Notes: generated from the sequence alone by a model not told the origin. A stretch of DNA of 64,000 bases from Pseudomonas laurentiana (GCF_014648275.1 NZ_BMQU01000019.1:29603-93602); one strand, 5' to 3'. Counted from the first letter of the stretch, positions 32,424 through 46,560 are shown. Numbers and translations: made by a program.

Positions 32424-32950
32424 GAAAATAAACCTCGTCGCATAGGTCTTGGTAAAAATGTTCGCTCTGTCGGCTGCGCTGTTCATTTACAGGGGGCAGC
32501 ACCGATTGCTCGCAGATCAGAAGCATTGGCGATCAGTCGTGTTTGGCGAAATGTGCGACGGTCGAACGAGTGAGGCTCAAGGGGGAAGTGAGCAGGTCCT
32601 TGGCGCTTCGGGTGAGTGCAGGTTGGCTCGTGGTTGCCGTGCTGCGTTCCCTCAGGTGCCGTGTACCGTGTGATGCGCTTCCGTCCCTCAGGACAACTTC
32701 GTTCCAGTCGCAATCTCGTCAAACGCCTTGTGGGCTGTACAGACACGAATCGGCTCAGTTGGGTAGGTTTAGAGCGCGACTCGAAGGCCCTTGCCAGGGC
32801 CTCTGATTAGCGGGAGCGGGGCCATCATGCCTCTGCGATTTGAGGCCGTCAAATGTTTTGTAGTGCTTTTTTGTGCTTACTACATCTTTGGTCTAATAAG
32901 ACTCGCCAGTCAGTTTCGAGGCCATTGGTCGAGGCCTTGATTTCCCTGGG
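32424..32950. other. Intergenic region upstream of aceA
   Basis: This 527-nt stretch has no gene I can support. It must carry the aceA promoter. A hairpin AGGCCC/GGGCCT lies at 32785-32803 without a T-run, and an AT-rich patch occurs near 32,855-32,910. A CCCTGG/CCAGGG stem overlaps the end of the next gene at 32945-32962. Confidence 0.7.
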
Positions 32951-33685
32951 TCAGTCCAGGGCATCGACTTTTACCCGCAAAGTCATGTTTTCACCCCGTT
33001 GAGTGGAGTAATTGAAGGCCTGAGTGCTGCGTTCCGACTGGCTTTGCTGGTTATTGCCAGCCAGTGTGATCCATTCCCCTAGTTTTCCTGTGACTTTTGT
33101 GTCGGTGCTTTGAACGTTCACTACATCAGGACGTTCCTGGCTCATTCGGTCATTGTTGGTGCTGATGCTCAGGTGCACGGTCTGACCGGTGACGCTCGCC
33201 GTCACGTAGAAGCCCTGGGTGACGTTGCGGTACTCCGTCTGGCTCTGCAGGCGGCCATAGGTGTCGGTCTGGGTGGTGGTCAGCGGCACACTCTGGCCTA
33301 GCTGAATCAGTGCAGGTGTGCCTTCGCTGGCCTGGATCTGTTGCATGCCACCTTCGCGGTTGGCAGTGCCGTAGCGGATGACGCGTGCGTTGCCGCGATT
33401 GTCCTGAAAGTTGCTGTCGTTGTTGTCGACACTGATCAGCAGGCGACGGGGCGCGGTATCGAGTTGTTCAAGGAGTGCGCGCAGTTCGTCGATCTTGTCA
33501 GGGGCGGCCTTGACGATGAGTTTGTTTTCAAAGGCGCTGACGCTGCCGTCCTTGCCGAGAAAGGACTGTGCGGCGGGGAGGATTTCGGCGCTGGTCCGGT
33601 GGCTCAGTGGCAACACTTCAGTGGCGGCCAGGGTGCTGAGGCTGAAGGACAGCAGTAGCGAGGCGAGAAGGGGGCGTAGCGGCAT
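32951..33685 (-). CDS. Exported protein with a secretin N-domain-like region
   Basis: The protein has 244 aa. A signal peptide (MPLRPLLASLLLSFSLSTLAA) leads to TEVLPLSHRTSAEILPAAQSFL and a KLIVKAAPDKIDELRALLEQLD segment. The latter is the beta-alpha-beta pattern of secretin N-domains, which mediate ring contacts in type II/III secretion and pilus secretins. The C-terminal half is beta-rich but lacks the secretin channel domain. It may be a solitary periplasmic relative of secretins; partners are not nearby. Start 33685 is chosen because GGAG is 9 nt upstream; ATG 33691 is the alternative. Confidence 0.65.
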   Translation of the reverse strand: MPLRPLLASLLLSFSLSTLAATEVLPLSHRTSAEILPAAQSFLGKDGSVSAFENKLIVKAAPDKIDELRALLEQLDTAPRRLLISVDNNDSNFQDNRGNARVIRYGTANREGGMQQIQASEGTPALIQLGQSVPLTTTQTDTYGRLQSQTEYRNVTQGFYVTASVTGQTVHLSISTNNDRMSQERPDVVNVQSTDTKVTGKLGEWITLAGNNQQSQSERSTQAFNYSTQRGENMTLRVKVDALD

Positions 33686-33814
33686 GTCCATGATCTCCGC
33701 GGGTGGAGAGGACATGATGGCAAATTTGCGGCAGATGTGGGAGTTGTGTGGTGGAAAAGCATTCCCGACAAGGTCTCCGCTCTTGAGGCGTTGACCCTGT
33801 CGGGGGATTGGCCG

Positions 33815-34249
33815 TCAAGCCAGCTCTTTGGACTCGCGCACCATGTCGACGTGCGGAATACCGGCCTCGAGGAACTCCTCGCTGACCACTTTGAAGCCCA
33901 GGCGCTCGTAGAACGGTGTGGCATGAACCTGGGCGCTGAGCATTTGCTGCTTCAGGTCACGGTTCTGGGCTTCGACGATGACCGCTTGCATCAGGGCATC
34001 GCCGACCTTCAGGCCGCGCCAGTCCTTGAGAACCGACACTCGGCCAATGTGGCCGCTGGGCAGCAGGCGTGCGGTACCGATGGCAAAGTCGCCTTCGTAG
34101 GCCAGAAAGTGCACCGCGCTGGTATCGTCAGTGTCCCATTCCAGTTCAGGCGGTACGGCCTGCTCGGCGATGAACACGGCTTCACGAATGCGGCGGATGT
34201 CGGCGTTGTCTTTCTGCCAGTCTGCAACGCGTACCGTGATCTTATTCAT
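33815..34249 (-). CDS. GNAT-family N-acetyltransferase (YjcF/ElaA-like)
   Basis: The protein has 144 aa. The motif GHIGRVSVLKDWRGLKVGDALMQ is the acetyl-CoA-binding strand and loop, and ATPFYERLGFKVVSEEF is the C-terminal GNAT turn. Substrate is unknown. The start overlaps the roxA stop by 8 nt, so the two are co-translated. Confidence 0.82.
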   Translation of the reverse strand: MNKITVRVADWQKDNADIRRIREAVFIAEQAVPPELEWDTDDTSAVHFLAYEGDFAIGTARLLPSGHIGRVSVLKDWRGLKVGDALMQAVIVEAQNRDLKQQMLSAQVHATPFYERLGFKVVSEEFLEAGIPHVDMVRESKELA

Positions 34250-35408
34250 TGGCAAACCCCAGGCTACCTTGCTTGACCAGTTCGCAGAGCAGGGTAAGGC
34301 CCGTTTCGTTGCCTAGCCACTCGCCAAGGTTTTCAGCATGCAATGCATCGGCGGCGCAGATCAGTTTGAGCAGTTCGCGCAGGTCGCCCGGCAGCAGACG
34401 GCTCTGGCCGCTGGCGAACAACAGCAGGTTGTCGTCGACTTCGGACCAGGCCAGGCGTGCGCTAGGGTTGCGGATCAGGAGTGCGCCCTGTTCCAGGCTG
34501 TCGATCAGTTCTTCCTCGCTCAGTGCTTCGCCGCTGACCAGCTCAGGGTAGCGTGGCTCGGTCATGAACTGGCCGAACCAGGTCAGCAGCAGGCGCTCGT
34601 CAGCCATGTGCTCGGTCAGCAGGCTCTTCAGGCGGTCGAGGGCATCGTGCTGGATCTGGTGCGGATCGCTGACAGGCTTGGCGTCGGCGTCGGTGTAGCG
34701 CTCTTCATCCGGCAGGAACTGGCTGAGGAAGTCGGTGAAGTGCGTGAGCACTTCGGCGGCGCTCGGTGCGCGGAAGCCGACCGAGTAGGTCATGCAGTCG
34801 TCTTCGGCGATGCCGTAGTGGGCCAGGCGCGGTGGCAGGTAGAGCATGTCGCCGGGCTCCAGGGTCCACTCGTCGCTCTGCTCGAATTCCGCAAGGATAC
34901 GCAGGTCGCTGTGTTCGAGCAGAGGGCTGTCGCTGTCGCAGACCTGCCCGATCTTCCAGTTACGCTTGCCCTGGCCTTGCAGCAGGAACACGTCGTAGTT
35001 GTCGAAGTGCGGGCCAACGCTGCCACCGGGGGCGGCGAAGCTGATCATCACATCGTCGATGCGCCAGCTAGGCAGGAAGCGGAAGTGTTCCAGCAGCTCG
35101 CCGACTTCAGGTACGAACTGATCGACTGCTTGTACCAGCAGGGTCCAGTCGCGTGCTGGCAGCTGGCTGAAGGCGTCTTCTTCAAACGGACCGCGACGCA
35201 TTTCCCATGGGCGTTCGCCATGTTCGAGGATCAGGCGCGATTCGACTTCTTCTTCCAAGGCGAGGCCGGCCAGTTCGTCGGCGTCGATCGGGCTTTCGAA
35301 GTCAGGGAATGCCTGGCGGACGAGCAGGGGTTTCTTCTGCCAGTAGTCGCGCATGAATTCGCGTGCAGTGAGGCCGCCCAGGAGTTGCAGTGGTGTATCA
35401 GGATTCAT
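34242..35408 (-). CDS. roxA: 50S ribosomal protein L16 arginine hydroxylase (JmjC/cupin)
   Basis: This 388-aa 2-oxoglutarate/Fe(II) oxygenase of the RoxA (YcfD) type hydroxylates an arginine of ribosomal protein L16. The iron-binding triad is visible: His 134 and Asp 136 in GPHFDNYD, and His 197 in PPRLAHYGIAE, spaced as in E. coli YcfD. The C-terminal region fits the winged-helix dimer domain. It is downstream of purB after a strong terminator, so probably has its own promoter. Confidence 0.9.
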   Translation of the reverse strand: MNPDTPLQLLGGLTAREFMRDYWQKKPLLVRQAFPDFESPIDADELAGLALEEEVESRLILEHGERPWEMRRGPFEEDAFSQLPARDWTLLVQAVDQFVPEVGELLEHFRFLPSWRIDDVMISFAAPGGSVGPHFDNYDVFLLQGQGKRNWKIGQVCDSDSPLLEHSDLRILAEFEQSDEWTLEPGDMLYLPPRLAHYGIAEDDCMTYSVGFRAPSAAEVLTHFTDFLSQFLPDEERYTDADAKPVSDPHQIQHDALDRLKSLLTEHMADERLLLTWFGQFMTEPRYPELVSGEALSEEELIDSLEQGALLIRNPSARLAWSEVDDNLLLFASGQSRLLPGDLRELLKLICAADALHAENLGEWLGNETGLTLLCELVKQGSLGFANE

Positions 35409-35450
35409 GTGTAACCTATTGAAAAAAAGTAATTTTCTTTCGGTAATAAA

Positions 35451-35473
35451 AACGCCCGGCTTGGCCGGGCGTT
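35451..35473 (-). terminator. Rho-independent terminator of purB
   Basis: AACGCCCGGC/GCCGGGCGTT form a perfect 10-bp stem with a 3-nt loop. On the minus strand it is followed by TTTTATT. It separates purB from roxA. Confidence 0.9.
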
Positions 35474-35490
35474 AACGCGCAGGGCGAAAG

Positions 35491-37053
<1,563 letters not shown>

Positions 37054-37674
37054 TTAGCCGCGCATCATCGGGTAGAGCTCTTTGAGCAGTTTGCGCCGGC
37101 TGAACACCAGTTGCCAGCGATGACCGCCGAGCTGGCGCCAGAGGCGCGCCGCGCGGATGCCGGCGAGCAGCAGGGCACGGATCTTTGAGGCGTTGTTGGG
37201 TTGTTGCAGGTGGCGCATGTCGCCATGAACCTGAATGCGCTGGCGCAGGGTGCTCAGGGTGTCCTGGTACAGGGCGCCACTGGAGGCAATGACGTTCTCG
37301 TGAGCCAGGCCGAAATGATCGGCCTGGGACTGGATCTGCGGCAGGCGGTTGCCAATGACTTCAAGCATGTCGCCCCGCTTGGCCAACTGGCGCTCAAGGC
37401 CCAGCATCGACAGGGCGTAGCGTAGCGGCTCACGCTGCAGGCTGGCCGGGTCGCGCTCCAGGGCGCTGACCAGGGCGCGGTAGCCGTCACGCAGGTTGAG
37501 GTCATCACCGCCGAATACTTCCAGGGTGTCTTTGGGGTCGCGCACCAGCAGGCTGCCTAGCATGCAACCCAGGTTGGCCTCGCTGACCTGCCCGGTGCGG
37601 GCAATTCGATCGACCAGTACGGCGGCCTCAAAGACACCGCCCAGCGCGACCAGCTGCTCTTGCGTGGTATTCAT
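37054..37674 (-). CDS. hflD: High-frequency lysogenization protein HflD homolog
   Basis: This 206-aa, mostly helical cytosolic or membrane-peripheral protein is named from phage lambda lysogeny control in E. coli and is usually encoded just after mnmA, as here. Family segments are [20 protein letters not shown] near the N-terminus and [18 protein letters not shown] near the C-terminus. The start codon shares one base with the mnmA stop, so translation is coupled. Its native role in Pseudomonas is not known. Confidence 0.9.
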   Translation of the reverse strand: MNTTQEQLVALGGVFEAAVLVDRIARTGQVSEANLGCMLGSLLVRDPKDTLEVFGGDDLNLRDGYRALVSALERDPASLQREPLRYALSMLGLERQLAKRGDMLEVIGNRLPQIQSQADHFGLAHENVIASSGALYQDTLSTLRQRIQVHGDMRHLQQPNNASKIRALLLAGIRAARLWRQLGGHRWQLVFSRRKLLKELYPMMRG

Positions 37675-38795
37675 CAGCGCTGGCTCCATGGCTCGGCCGC
37701 TTCGATCACGCCGCCGCCCAGGCAGATTTCGCCATCATAGAAAACGACGGACTGGCCCGGCGTTACCGCCCGCTGGGGTTCTTCAAACACGGCACGATAG
37801 CCGTCGCTGGTACGTTCCAGGGTGCAGGCCTGGTCGCTTTGGCGGTAGCGCACCTTCGCGGTCAGGCGACGCGGGCTGGAGAGGTCTATCGGGTTGACCC
37901 AGAAGATCTCCGAGGCGAGCAGGGCGCGGGAGAACAGCCAAGGGTGTTCATTGCCCTGGCCAACCACCAGCACGTTGCGGGCAAGGTCTTTTTCCAGGAC
38001 ATACCATGGCTCGTCGCCTGCGTCTTTCAGGCCGCCAATACCCAGGCCCTGGCGCTGACCGATGGTGTGGTACATCAGGCCGTGGTGGCGACCAATGACT
38101 TCACCTTCGGTGGTCTGGATTTCGCCCGGCTGGGCGGGCAGGTACTGCTTCAGGAAGTCGCTGAAGCGACGCTCACCGATAAAGCAGATGCCGGTGGAAT
38201 CTTTTTTCTTTGCAGTGGCCAGGCCATGCTTTTCGGCGATGGCGCGTACTTCCGGCTTCTCCAGTTCGCCTACCGGGAACAGTGTGCGGGCAATCTGCTC
38301 GCCGCCGACGGCGTGGAGGAAGTAGCTCTGGTCCTTGTTCGGGTCCAGGCCTTTGAGCAGTTCGGTACGACCGTCGATGTCACGGCGGCGCACGTAGTGG
38401 CCGGTGGCGATCAGGTCGGCACCAAGCATCAGGGCGTAGTCGAGGAACGCCTTGAACTTGATTTCGCGGTTGCAGAGGATGTCCGGGTTTGGCGTGCGTC
38501 CGGCCTTGTATTCTGCCAGGAAGTGCTCAAACACGTTGTCCCAGTATTCGGCGGCGAAGTTGGCGGTGTGCAGTTTGATGCCGATGCGGTCGCACACGGC
38601 TTGTGCGTCAGCCAGGTCTTCGCGGGCGGTGCAGTACTCGGTACCGTCGTCTTCTTCCCAGTTCTTCATGAACAGGCCTTCGACCTGATAGCCCTGCTCC
38701 ATCAGCAGAAGGGCGGAAACGGAAGAGTCCACGCCGCCGGACATGCCGACGATCACGCGCGTCTTTTCGGGTTCTTTGAGAGCTGGAGTGGACAT
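37674..38795 (-). CDS. mnmA: tRNA-specific 2-thiouridylase
   Basis: This 373-aa enzyme transfers sulfur to C2 of wobble uridine-34 in Lys, Glu and Gln tRNAs, the last step of the relay that includes TusBCDE (encoded at about 57-59 kb). The PP-loop [15 protein letters not shown] and the two catalytic cysteine regions ([12 protein letters not shown] and [13 protein letters not shown]) are intact. It forms an operon with hflD. Confidence 0.96.
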   Translation of the reverse strand: MSTPALKEPEKTRVIVGMSGGVDSSVSALLLMEQGYQVEGLFMKNWEEDDGTEYCTAREDLADAQAVCDRIGIKLHTANFAAEYWDNVFEHFLAEYKAGRTPNPDILCNREIKFKAFLDYALMLGADLIATGHYVRRRDIDGRTELLKGLDPNKDQSYFLHAVGGEQIARTLFPVGELEKPEVRAIAEKHGLATAKKKDSTGICFIGERRFSDFLKQYLPAQPGEIQTTEGEVIGRHHGLMYHTIGQRQGLGIGGLKDAGDEPWYVLEKDLARNVLVVGQGNEHPWLFSRALLASEIFWVNPIDLSSPRRLTAKVRYRQSDQACTLERTSDGYRAVFEEPQRAVTPGQSVVFYDGEICLGGGVIEAAEPWSQR

Positions 38796-38866
38796 AGGAA
38801 TCGCTGCGTATCCGGGTAAAAGGACAAGATTCTAACAGGCTGTGCGCGGCAAGGCGAAAACCATGC

Positions 38867-39307
38867 TCAATCGCGTATTACCGCCAGGCTATGCAAGGGG
38901 CCGGCGAGGAAGTCGTCAATGCAGCGAGGTACCAGTTCACTGCGCCAGTGCTCGGGGTCGGCGAGCAGTTCCTCGCGGGTCAGCCACACGGCGCGGACGA
39001 TGTCGCTGTCCAGTGCGCGGTCGGCATTATGTCGCACCGGCTTGGCGGCAAAGCAGACGCGCTGGTAGGTCACGCCATTGCTGGGGGCCGTGTAGAGGTA
39101 GATGCCGACCACGCCGGTCAGTTCTACGTCCCAGGCGGTCTCCTCAAGGGTTTCGCGCAGGGCGGCCTCGGCCAGCGACTCGTTGGCTTCCAGGTGGCCG
39201 GCCGGCTGGTTGAATACATGCTTGCCGGCTTTGAACTCTTCGACCAGCAGGAAGCGGCCCTGGTCTTCGACAATGGTGGCGACGGTGATGTGGGGTTGCC
39301 AGGTCAT
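38867..39307 (-). CDS. nudJ: Nudix hydrolase, NudJ-type phosphatase
   Basis: This 146-aa protein carries a Nudix box within QPAGHLEANESLAEAALRET followed by LEETAWDVEL, fitting G-x5-E-x7-REUxEExGU with Trp/Ala-Trp in place of the usual Gly. NudJ removes phosphate from thiamin pyrophosphate precursors and nucleoside di- and triphosphates. The start is ATG 39307; a TTG two codons upstream is less likely. It lies upstream of mnmA by 71 nt in the same direction. Confidence 0.85.
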   Translation of the reverse strand: MTWQPHITVATIVEDQGRFLLVEEFKAGKHVFNQPAGHLEANESLAEAALRETLEETAWDVELTGVVGIYLYTAPSNGVTYQRVCFAAKPVRHNADRALDSDIVRAVWLTREELLADPEHWRSELVPRCIDDFLAGPLHSLAVIRD

Positions 39308-39384
39308 GCGCAAGGTCCTGTGTGTGCTGGCGGGTCGTAGTGCCGATCATGCCGACAATACGGGTACCACGAATCTGTAAAAAG

Positions 39385-39415
39385 CAGAAACCCCGGTGCG
39401 TGGCCGGGGTTTCTG
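39385..39415 (-). terminator. Rho-independent terminator of idh
   Basis: A 12-bp perfect stem (CAGAAACCCCGG/CCGGGGTTTCTG) is followed on the minus strand by CTTTTT. It lies 19 nt after the idh stop. Confidence 0.92.
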
Positions 39416-39434
39416 GTGTTACATCAAGCGAGCC

Positions 39435-41819
<2,385 letters not shown>

Positions 41820-41865
41820 TCAGTCTTGTCGGGGCGCGCGTCTCATTTCAGACCGGTTGCCCCCA

Positions 41866-41881
41866 GTGACCCTTTGGTCAC
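41866..41881. promoter_or_regulatory. Inverted repeat GTGACC-N4-GGTCAC in the idh-icd region
   Basis: A perfect 6+6 dyad with a 4-bp spacer, typical in size for a dimeric regulator site. A half-site GGTCAC recurs near 41,936-41,941. The regulator is unknown. Confidence 0.45.
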
Positions 41882-41899
41882 CGGCGGAGTATACCAAAC

Positions 41900-41920
41900 C
41901 CTTGGTCTTAATCACCAAGG
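41900..41920. promoter_or_regulatory. Inverted repeat CCTTGGT-N7-ACCAAGG in the idh-icd region
   Basis: A perfect 7+7 dyad with a 7-bp spacer, 19 bp from the preceding dyad and about 150 nt before icd. It is a candidate operator affecting one or both isocitrate dehydrogenase genes. Confidence 0.45.
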
Positions 41921-42071
41921 CGTAGTGGTCGGTTGGTCACTTATAGACGAAAGATGTAGAGAATTTGGCGCTTTGTGACGGTTTGGCGCACGAGGTTTCC
42001 GTTCTCCGTCAACTGGGTTAGGCTCTGGGTAATGCATGATGACGAACCACACCAAAAAAACGGAGTGCAGC

Positions 42072-43328
42072 ATGGGATACCAGAAAATCAAGGTTCCGGC
42101 AGTCGGCGACAAAATCACCGTCAACGCAGACCATTCTCTCAATGTTCCAGATAATCCGATCATCCCGTTCATTGAAGGTGACGGCATAGGCGTCGACGTC
42201 AGCCCGGTCATGATCAAGGTCGTCGATGCTGCTGTAGAGAAGGCCTATGGTGGCAAGCGCAAGATTTCCTGGATGGAAGTCTATGCCGGCGAGAAGGCTA
42301 CCCAGGTGTATGACCAGGATACCTGGCTGCCTCAGGAAACCCTGGACGCGGTCAAGGATTACGTTGTCTCCATCAAGGGCCCGCTGACCACCCCGGTCGG
42401 TGGTGGTATCCGTTCCCTGAACGTGGCCCTGCGTCAGCAACTGGACCTGTATGTTTGCCTGCGTCCGGTGGTGTGGTTCGAAGGTGTTCCAAGCCCGGTC
42501 AAGAAGCCCGGCGATGTCGATATGGTGATCTTCCGTGAGAACTCCGAAGACATCTATGCCGGTATCGAATGGAAGGCCGGTTCGCCTGAGGCGAACAAGG
42601 TCATCAAATTCCTGAAGGAAGAAATGGGTGTGACCAAGATCCGTTTCGATCAGGATTGCGGTATCGGTATCAAGCCGGTCTCCAAACAAGGCACCCAGCG
42701 CCTGGTGCGCAAGGCCCTGCAGTACGTCGTGGACAACGACCGTGAGTCGCTGACCCTGGTGCACAAGGGCAATATCATGAAGTTCACCGAGGGTGCCTTC
42801 AAGGACTGGGGCTACGAAGTCGCCAAGAACGAGTTTGGTGCGGAACTGCTCGATGGTGGCCCGTGGATGCAGTTCAAGAACCCGAAAACCGGCCGCAAGG
42901 TCGTGGTCAAGGATGCCATCGCCGACGCCATGCTCCAGCAGATCCTGCTGCGTCCGGCCGAGTACGATGTCATTGCGACCCTCAACCTCAACGGTGACTA
43001 CCTCTCCGACGCCCTGGCGGCCGAGGTTGGCGGTATCGGTATTGCGCCGGGCGCCAACCTGTCCGACACCGTGGCCATGTTCGAAGCTACCCACGGTACC
43101 GCGCCGAAATACGCCGGCAAGAACCAGGTCAACCCGGGCTCGGTGATCCTCTCCGCCGAAATGATGCTGCGTCACCTGGGCTGGACCGAGGCGGCTGACC
43201 TGATCATCAAGGGCACCAACGGTGCTATTGCGGCCAAGACGGTGACCTACGACTTCGAGCGCCTTATGGAAGGCGCTACGCTGGTGTCGAGTTCCGGCTT
43301 CGGTGAGGCACTGATCAAGCACATGTAA
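42072..43328 (+). CDS. icd: NADP-dependent isocitrate dehydrogenase (dimeric, AceK-regulated type)
   Basis: This 418-aa homodimeric enzyme makes 2-oxoglutarate. The phosphorylation-site segment [13 protein letters not shown] is intact with Ser 115, the same number as in E. coli. AceK-type phosphorylation could therefore divert isocitrate to aceA; aceK is not in this window. The substrate and metal region [14 protein letters not shown] and the NADP loop [19 protein letters not shown] are present. Start ATG 42072 follows GGAG; upstream in-frame codons are ignored. Confidence 0.96.
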   Translation: MGYQKIKVPAVGDKITVNADHSLNVPDNPIIPFIEGDGIGVDVSPVMIKVVDAAVEKAYGGKRKISWMEVYAGEKATQVYDQDTWLPQETLDAVKDYVVSIKGPLTTPVGGGIRSLNVALRQQLDLYVCLRPVVWFEGVPSPVKKPGDVDMVIFRENSEDIYAGIEWKAGSPEANKVIKFLKEEMGVTKIRFDQDCGIGIKPVSKQGTQRLVRKALQYVVDNDRESLTLVHKGNIMKFTEGAFKDWGYEVAKNEFGAELLDGGPWMQFKNPKTGRKVVVKDAIADAMLQQILLRPAEYDVIATLNLNGDYLSDALAAEVGGIGIAPGANLSDTVAMFEATHGTAPKYAGKNQVNPGSVILSAEMMLRHLGWTEAADLIIKGTNGAIAAKTVTYDFERLMEGATLVSSSGFGEALIKHM

Positions 43329-43338
43329 GGGCGATACC

Positions 43339-43376
43339 AAAAACCGGCCAGTCCCTGCGGATTGGCCGGTTTTTTA
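43339..43376. terminator. Bidirectional terminator between icd and cspD
   Basis: AAAACCGGCCA pairs with TGGCCGGTTTT and is followed by TTTTTT on the plus strand. It serves icd and probably also cspD from the other side. Confidence 0.88.
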
Positions 43377-43400
43377 TGCGCGATTCAAAAGCAGGTGTTG

Positions 43401-43655
43401 TCAGGCGAGCGTGGTGGTCGAGGGGGCGGTGGGGGCCGTGGTTTCCGTTTTTGCGGCTGCCTTGATCTTCACGGCGTGTAATCCCTTGGGGCCCTGGATG
43501 ATCTCGAAGGAAACGGCTTGTCCGGCTTTCAACGTCTTGTAGCCGTCCATCTCAATGGCCGAGTAATGGGCGAAGAGGTCGTCGGTCTTGCCCTCCTCGT
43601 TGATGAAACCGTAGCCCTTGGCATTGTTGAACCACTTGACTTTACCGCTTGCCAT
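43401..43655 (-). CDS. cspD: Cold-shock-domain protein, CspD-like
   Basis: This 84-aa, five-stranded single-strand nucleic-acid-binding protein carries RNP1 as KGYGFINEE and RNP2 as DLFAHYSAI. A 17-residue Ala/Thr-rich tail extends past the cold-shock domain. The name follows its place beside clpS-clpA, as in E. coli, where CspD inhibits replication in stationary phase; function here is inferred. ATG 43655 has GAGGG 8 nt upstream, so it is preferred over an ATG two codons earlier. Confidence 0.88.
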   Translation of the reverse strand: MASGKVKWFNNAKGYGFINEEGKTDDLFAHYSAIEMDGYKTLKAGQAVSFEIIQGPKGLHAVKIKAAAKTETTAPTAPSTTTLA

Positions 43656-43879
43656 CCTCATATCCCTCTGCAAAGGACTCCATCACTGGAGTATCATCCA
43701 CTCAATCCGCTGATTAACCTGCGAACTCTGGTTGACTGCGCGGACCTTGTTGACCACGGTGGGTTCTTATTGGTTGTAACACCGTTTTGCTGATAGTCAA
43801 GGCAGTGCGACGGTCGTTCAGGCGTCGACCCGGCGGTCAACTCACAACCTTAACGTGTCGAAATGATGAAATTCTTTCC

Positions 43880-44242
43880 ATGCATGCACATAGCCAGATT
43901 CGACTAACATTCAATCAGGATCATCCGCAATCGCATGAGGACGATGGGTCCGGGCTGGCAGTGCAGGAAGCCAAGCCAGCGCTGCAGGCACCACCGATGT
44001 ACAAGGTGGTTTTGTTCAATGATGATTACACCCCGATGGATTTTGTCGTCGAAGTGCTCGAAATGTTCTTTAACCTGAACCGCGAGCTGGCGACCAAGGT
44101 CATGCTGGCCGTCCACACAGAAGGACGGGCAGTGTGCGGATTGTTTACCCGTGACATCGCCGAGACCAAGGCCATGCAGGTCAACCAATACGCAAGGGAA
44201 AGCCAGCATCCGCTACTCTGTGAAATCGAGAAGGACGGTTAA
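43880..44242 (+). CDS. clpS: ATP-dependent Clp protease adaptor ClpS
   Basis: This 120-aa adaptor recognises N-degron substrates and delivers them to ClpAP. The core [20 protein letters not shown], with the ligand-pocket Asn-Asp-Asp, and [10 protein letters not shown] are intact, and a disordered N-terminal extension of about 38 residues precedes it. The start MHAHSQIRL at 43880 fits family N-termini; the frame extends further upstream without support. It is followed 30 nt later by clpA. Confidence 0.95.
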   Translation: MHAHSQIRLTFNQDHPQSHEDDGSGLAVQEAKPALQAPPMYKVVLFNDDYTPMDFVVEVLEMFFNLNRELATKVMLAVHTEGRAVCGLFTRDIAETKAMQVNQYARESQHPLLCEIEKDG

Positions 44243-44272
44243 TCGCCGGCCACTTGGGTATGAGGTGAAGCT

Positions 44273-46543
44273 ATGTTAAACCGCGAGCTCGAAGTCACCC
44301 TCAATCTGGCCTTCAAGGAGGCCCGTTCGAAGCGTCATGAATTCATGACCGTCGAGCACCTTTTGCTGGCGCTATTGGATAACGAGGCAGCCGCCACCGT
44401 TCTGCGGGCCTGTGGTGCGAACCTCGACAAACTCAAACACGACCTGCAGGAGTTCATTGACTCCACCACGCCGTTGATCCCGGTGCACGATGAGGATCGC
44501 GAAACCCAGCCAACCCTGGGCTTCCAGCGCGTGTTGCAACGTGCGGTGTTCCATGTACAGAGCTCGGGCAAGCGTGAGGTTACCGGTGCCAATGTGCTGG
44601 TGGCGATTTTCAGCGAGCAGGAAAGCCAGGCGGTGTTCCTGCTGAAACAGCAAAGTGTGGCCCGCATCGACGTGGTCAACTACATTGCCCATGGCATCTC
44701 CAAGGTGCCAGGGCATGGCGAGCATTCAGAAAACGATCAGGAAATGCAGGATGAGGAGGGCGGTGAAACGTCTTCTTCGGGCAATCCGCTGGATGCCTAT
44801 GCCAGCAACCTCAACGAGCAGGCGCGCCAAGGGCGCATCGACCCGTTGGTGGGGCGTGAGGCCGAGGTTGAGCGCGTGGCGCAAATCCTTGCCCGTCGGC
44901 GCAAGAACAACCCGCTGCTGGTCGGTGAGGCGGGCGTGGGCAAAACCGCCATTGCCGAAGGCCTTGCCAAGCGCATTGTCGATGGCCAGGTGCCGGATCT
45001 GCTGTCCCACAGTGTGGTCTACTCGCTTGACCTGGGCGCACTGTTGGCCGGTACCAAGTACCGTGGCGATTTCGAGAAGCGCTTCAAGGCGTTGCTCAAT
45101 GAGCTGCGCAAACGGCCGCAAGCGATTCTGTTCATCGATGAGATCCACACCATCATCGGCGCTGGTGCAGCATCGGGCGGCGTGATGGATGCGTCCAATC
45201 TGCTCAAGCCGTTACTGTCCTCGGGCGATATCCGCTGCATCGGTTCGACCACGTTCCAGGAGTTCCGTGGGATCTTCGAGAAAGACCGTGCCTTGGCACG
45301 GCGCTTCCAGAAGGTCGATGTCAGTGAGCCATCGGTGGAAGATACCGTTGGCATCCTGCGCGGCCTCAAGGGGCGTTTCGAGTCGCACCACAACATCGAG
45401 TACAGCGATGAGGCCCTGCGTGCGGCTGCGGAGCTCGCAGCGCGCTACATCAATGATCGGCACATGCCTGACAAGGCCATCGACGTCATCGACGAAGCCG
45501 GTGCCTACCAGCGTCTGCAGCCAGTAGAGTTGCGGGTCAAGCGCATTGATGTGCCACAGGTCGAGGATATTGTTGCCAAGATCGCGCGGATTCCACCAAA
45601 ACACGTCACCAGCTCCGACAAGGAGTTGCTGCGTAACCTGGAGCGTGACCTGAAGCTGACGGTGTTCGGTCAGGATGCCGCCATTGACTCGCTGGCTACC
45701 GCGATCAAGTTGTCGCGGGCAGGCCTGAAGTCGCCGGACAAGCCGGTCGGCTCGTTCCTCTTTGCCGGGCCGACAGGTGTCGGCAAGACCGAGGCGGCGC
45801 GACAACTGGCCAAGTCGCTGGGTGTCGAGCTGGTGCGCTTCGACATGTCCGAGTACATGGAGCGGCATACCGTGTCGCGTCTGATTGGTGCACCGCCCGG
45901 TTATGTCGGTTTCGATCAGGGTGGCTTGCTGACCGAAGCAATCACCAAGCAGCCGCACTGCGTGTTGCTGCTTGATGAGATCGAGAAGGCGCATCCGGAA
46001 GTCTTCAACCTGCTGCTGCAGGTGATGGACCATGGCACGCTGACCGACAACAACGGGCGCAAGGCGGACTTCCGCAACGTGATCGTCATCATGACCACCA
46101 ACGCAGGTGCCGAGACGGCTGCACGGGCCTCTATTGGCTTTACGCAGCAGGATCACTCGTCCGATGCGATGGAAGTCATCAAGAAAAGCTTCACGCCGGA
46201 GTTCCGTAACCGCCTGGACACCATCATTCAGTTTGGTCGCCTGAGCCACGAAACCATCAAGAGTGTGGTCGACAAGTTCCTCACCGAACTGCAGGCGCAA
46301 CTCGAAGACAAGCGCGTGCTGTTGGAGGTTTCCGATGCGGCGCGTAGTTGGCTGGCGGCCAGTGGCTATGATGCGCAGATGGGGGCGCGGCCAATGGCGC
46401 GGCTGATTCAGGACAAGATCAAGCGGCCATTGGCTGAAGAGATCCTGTTTGGCGAGCTGGCCGAGCATGGTGGCGTGGTGCACGTCGACATGCGTGATGG
46501 CGAGTTGGTGTTCGAGTTCGAGACGACGGCTGAAATGGCCTGA
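44273..46543 (+). CDS. clpA: ATP-dependent Clp protease ATP-binding subunit ClpA
   Basis: This 756-aa AAA+ unfoldase feeds ClpP. An N-domain (1-145) with two Clp repeats binds ClpS. D1 has Walker [14 protein letters not shown] near residue 217, and D2 has Walker [14 protein letters not shown] near residue 500 and Walker [14 protein letters not shown]. ate and aat just downstream create the N-degrons that ClpS-ClpA recognises, so the pathway is clustered. Confidence 0.97.
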   Translation: MLNRELEVTLNLAFKEARSKRHEFMTVEHLLLALLDNEAAATVLRACGANLDKLKHDLQEFIDSTTPLIPVHDEDRETQPTLGFQRVLQRAVFHVQSSGKREVTGANVLVAIFSEQESQAVFLLKQQSVARIDVVNYIAHGISKVPGHGEHSENDQEMQDEEGGETSSSGNPLDAYASNLNEQARQGRIDPLVGREAEVERVAQILARRRKNNPLLVGEAGVGKTAIAEGLAKRIVDGQVPDLLSHSVVYSLDLGALLAGTKYRGDFEKRFKALLNELRKRPQAILFIDEIHTIIGAGAASGGVMDASNLLKPLLSSGDIRCIGSTTFQEFRGIFEKDRALARRFQKVDVSEPSVEDTVGILRGLKGRFESHHNIEYSDEALRAAAELAARYINDRHMPDKAIDVIDEAGAYQRLQPVELRVKRIDVPQVEDIVAKIARIPPKHVTSSDKELLRNLERDLKLTVFGQDAAIDSLATAIKLSRAGLKSPDKPVGSFLFAGPTGVGKTEAARQLAKSLGVELVRFDMSEYMERHTVSRLIGAPPGYVGFDQGGLLTEAITKQPHCVLLLDEIEKAHPEVFNLLLQVMDHGTLTDNNGRKADFRNVIVIMTTNAGAETAARASIGFTQQDHSSDAMEVIKKSFTPEFRNRLDTIIQFGRLSHETIKSVVDKFLTELQAQLEDKRVLLEVSDAARSWLAASGYDAQMGARPMARLIQDKIKRPLAEEILFGELAEHGGVVHVDMRDGELVFEFETTAEMA

Positions 46544-46560
46544 TAGCCGTCATCGGCAGC

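Noticed and set aside
30708-32573. A 621-codon plus-strand open frame running from the repeat region through aceA
   Set aside because: Most of it is antisense to aceA; the N-terminal part comes from repeat module 2, whose frame is not kept in the other copy.
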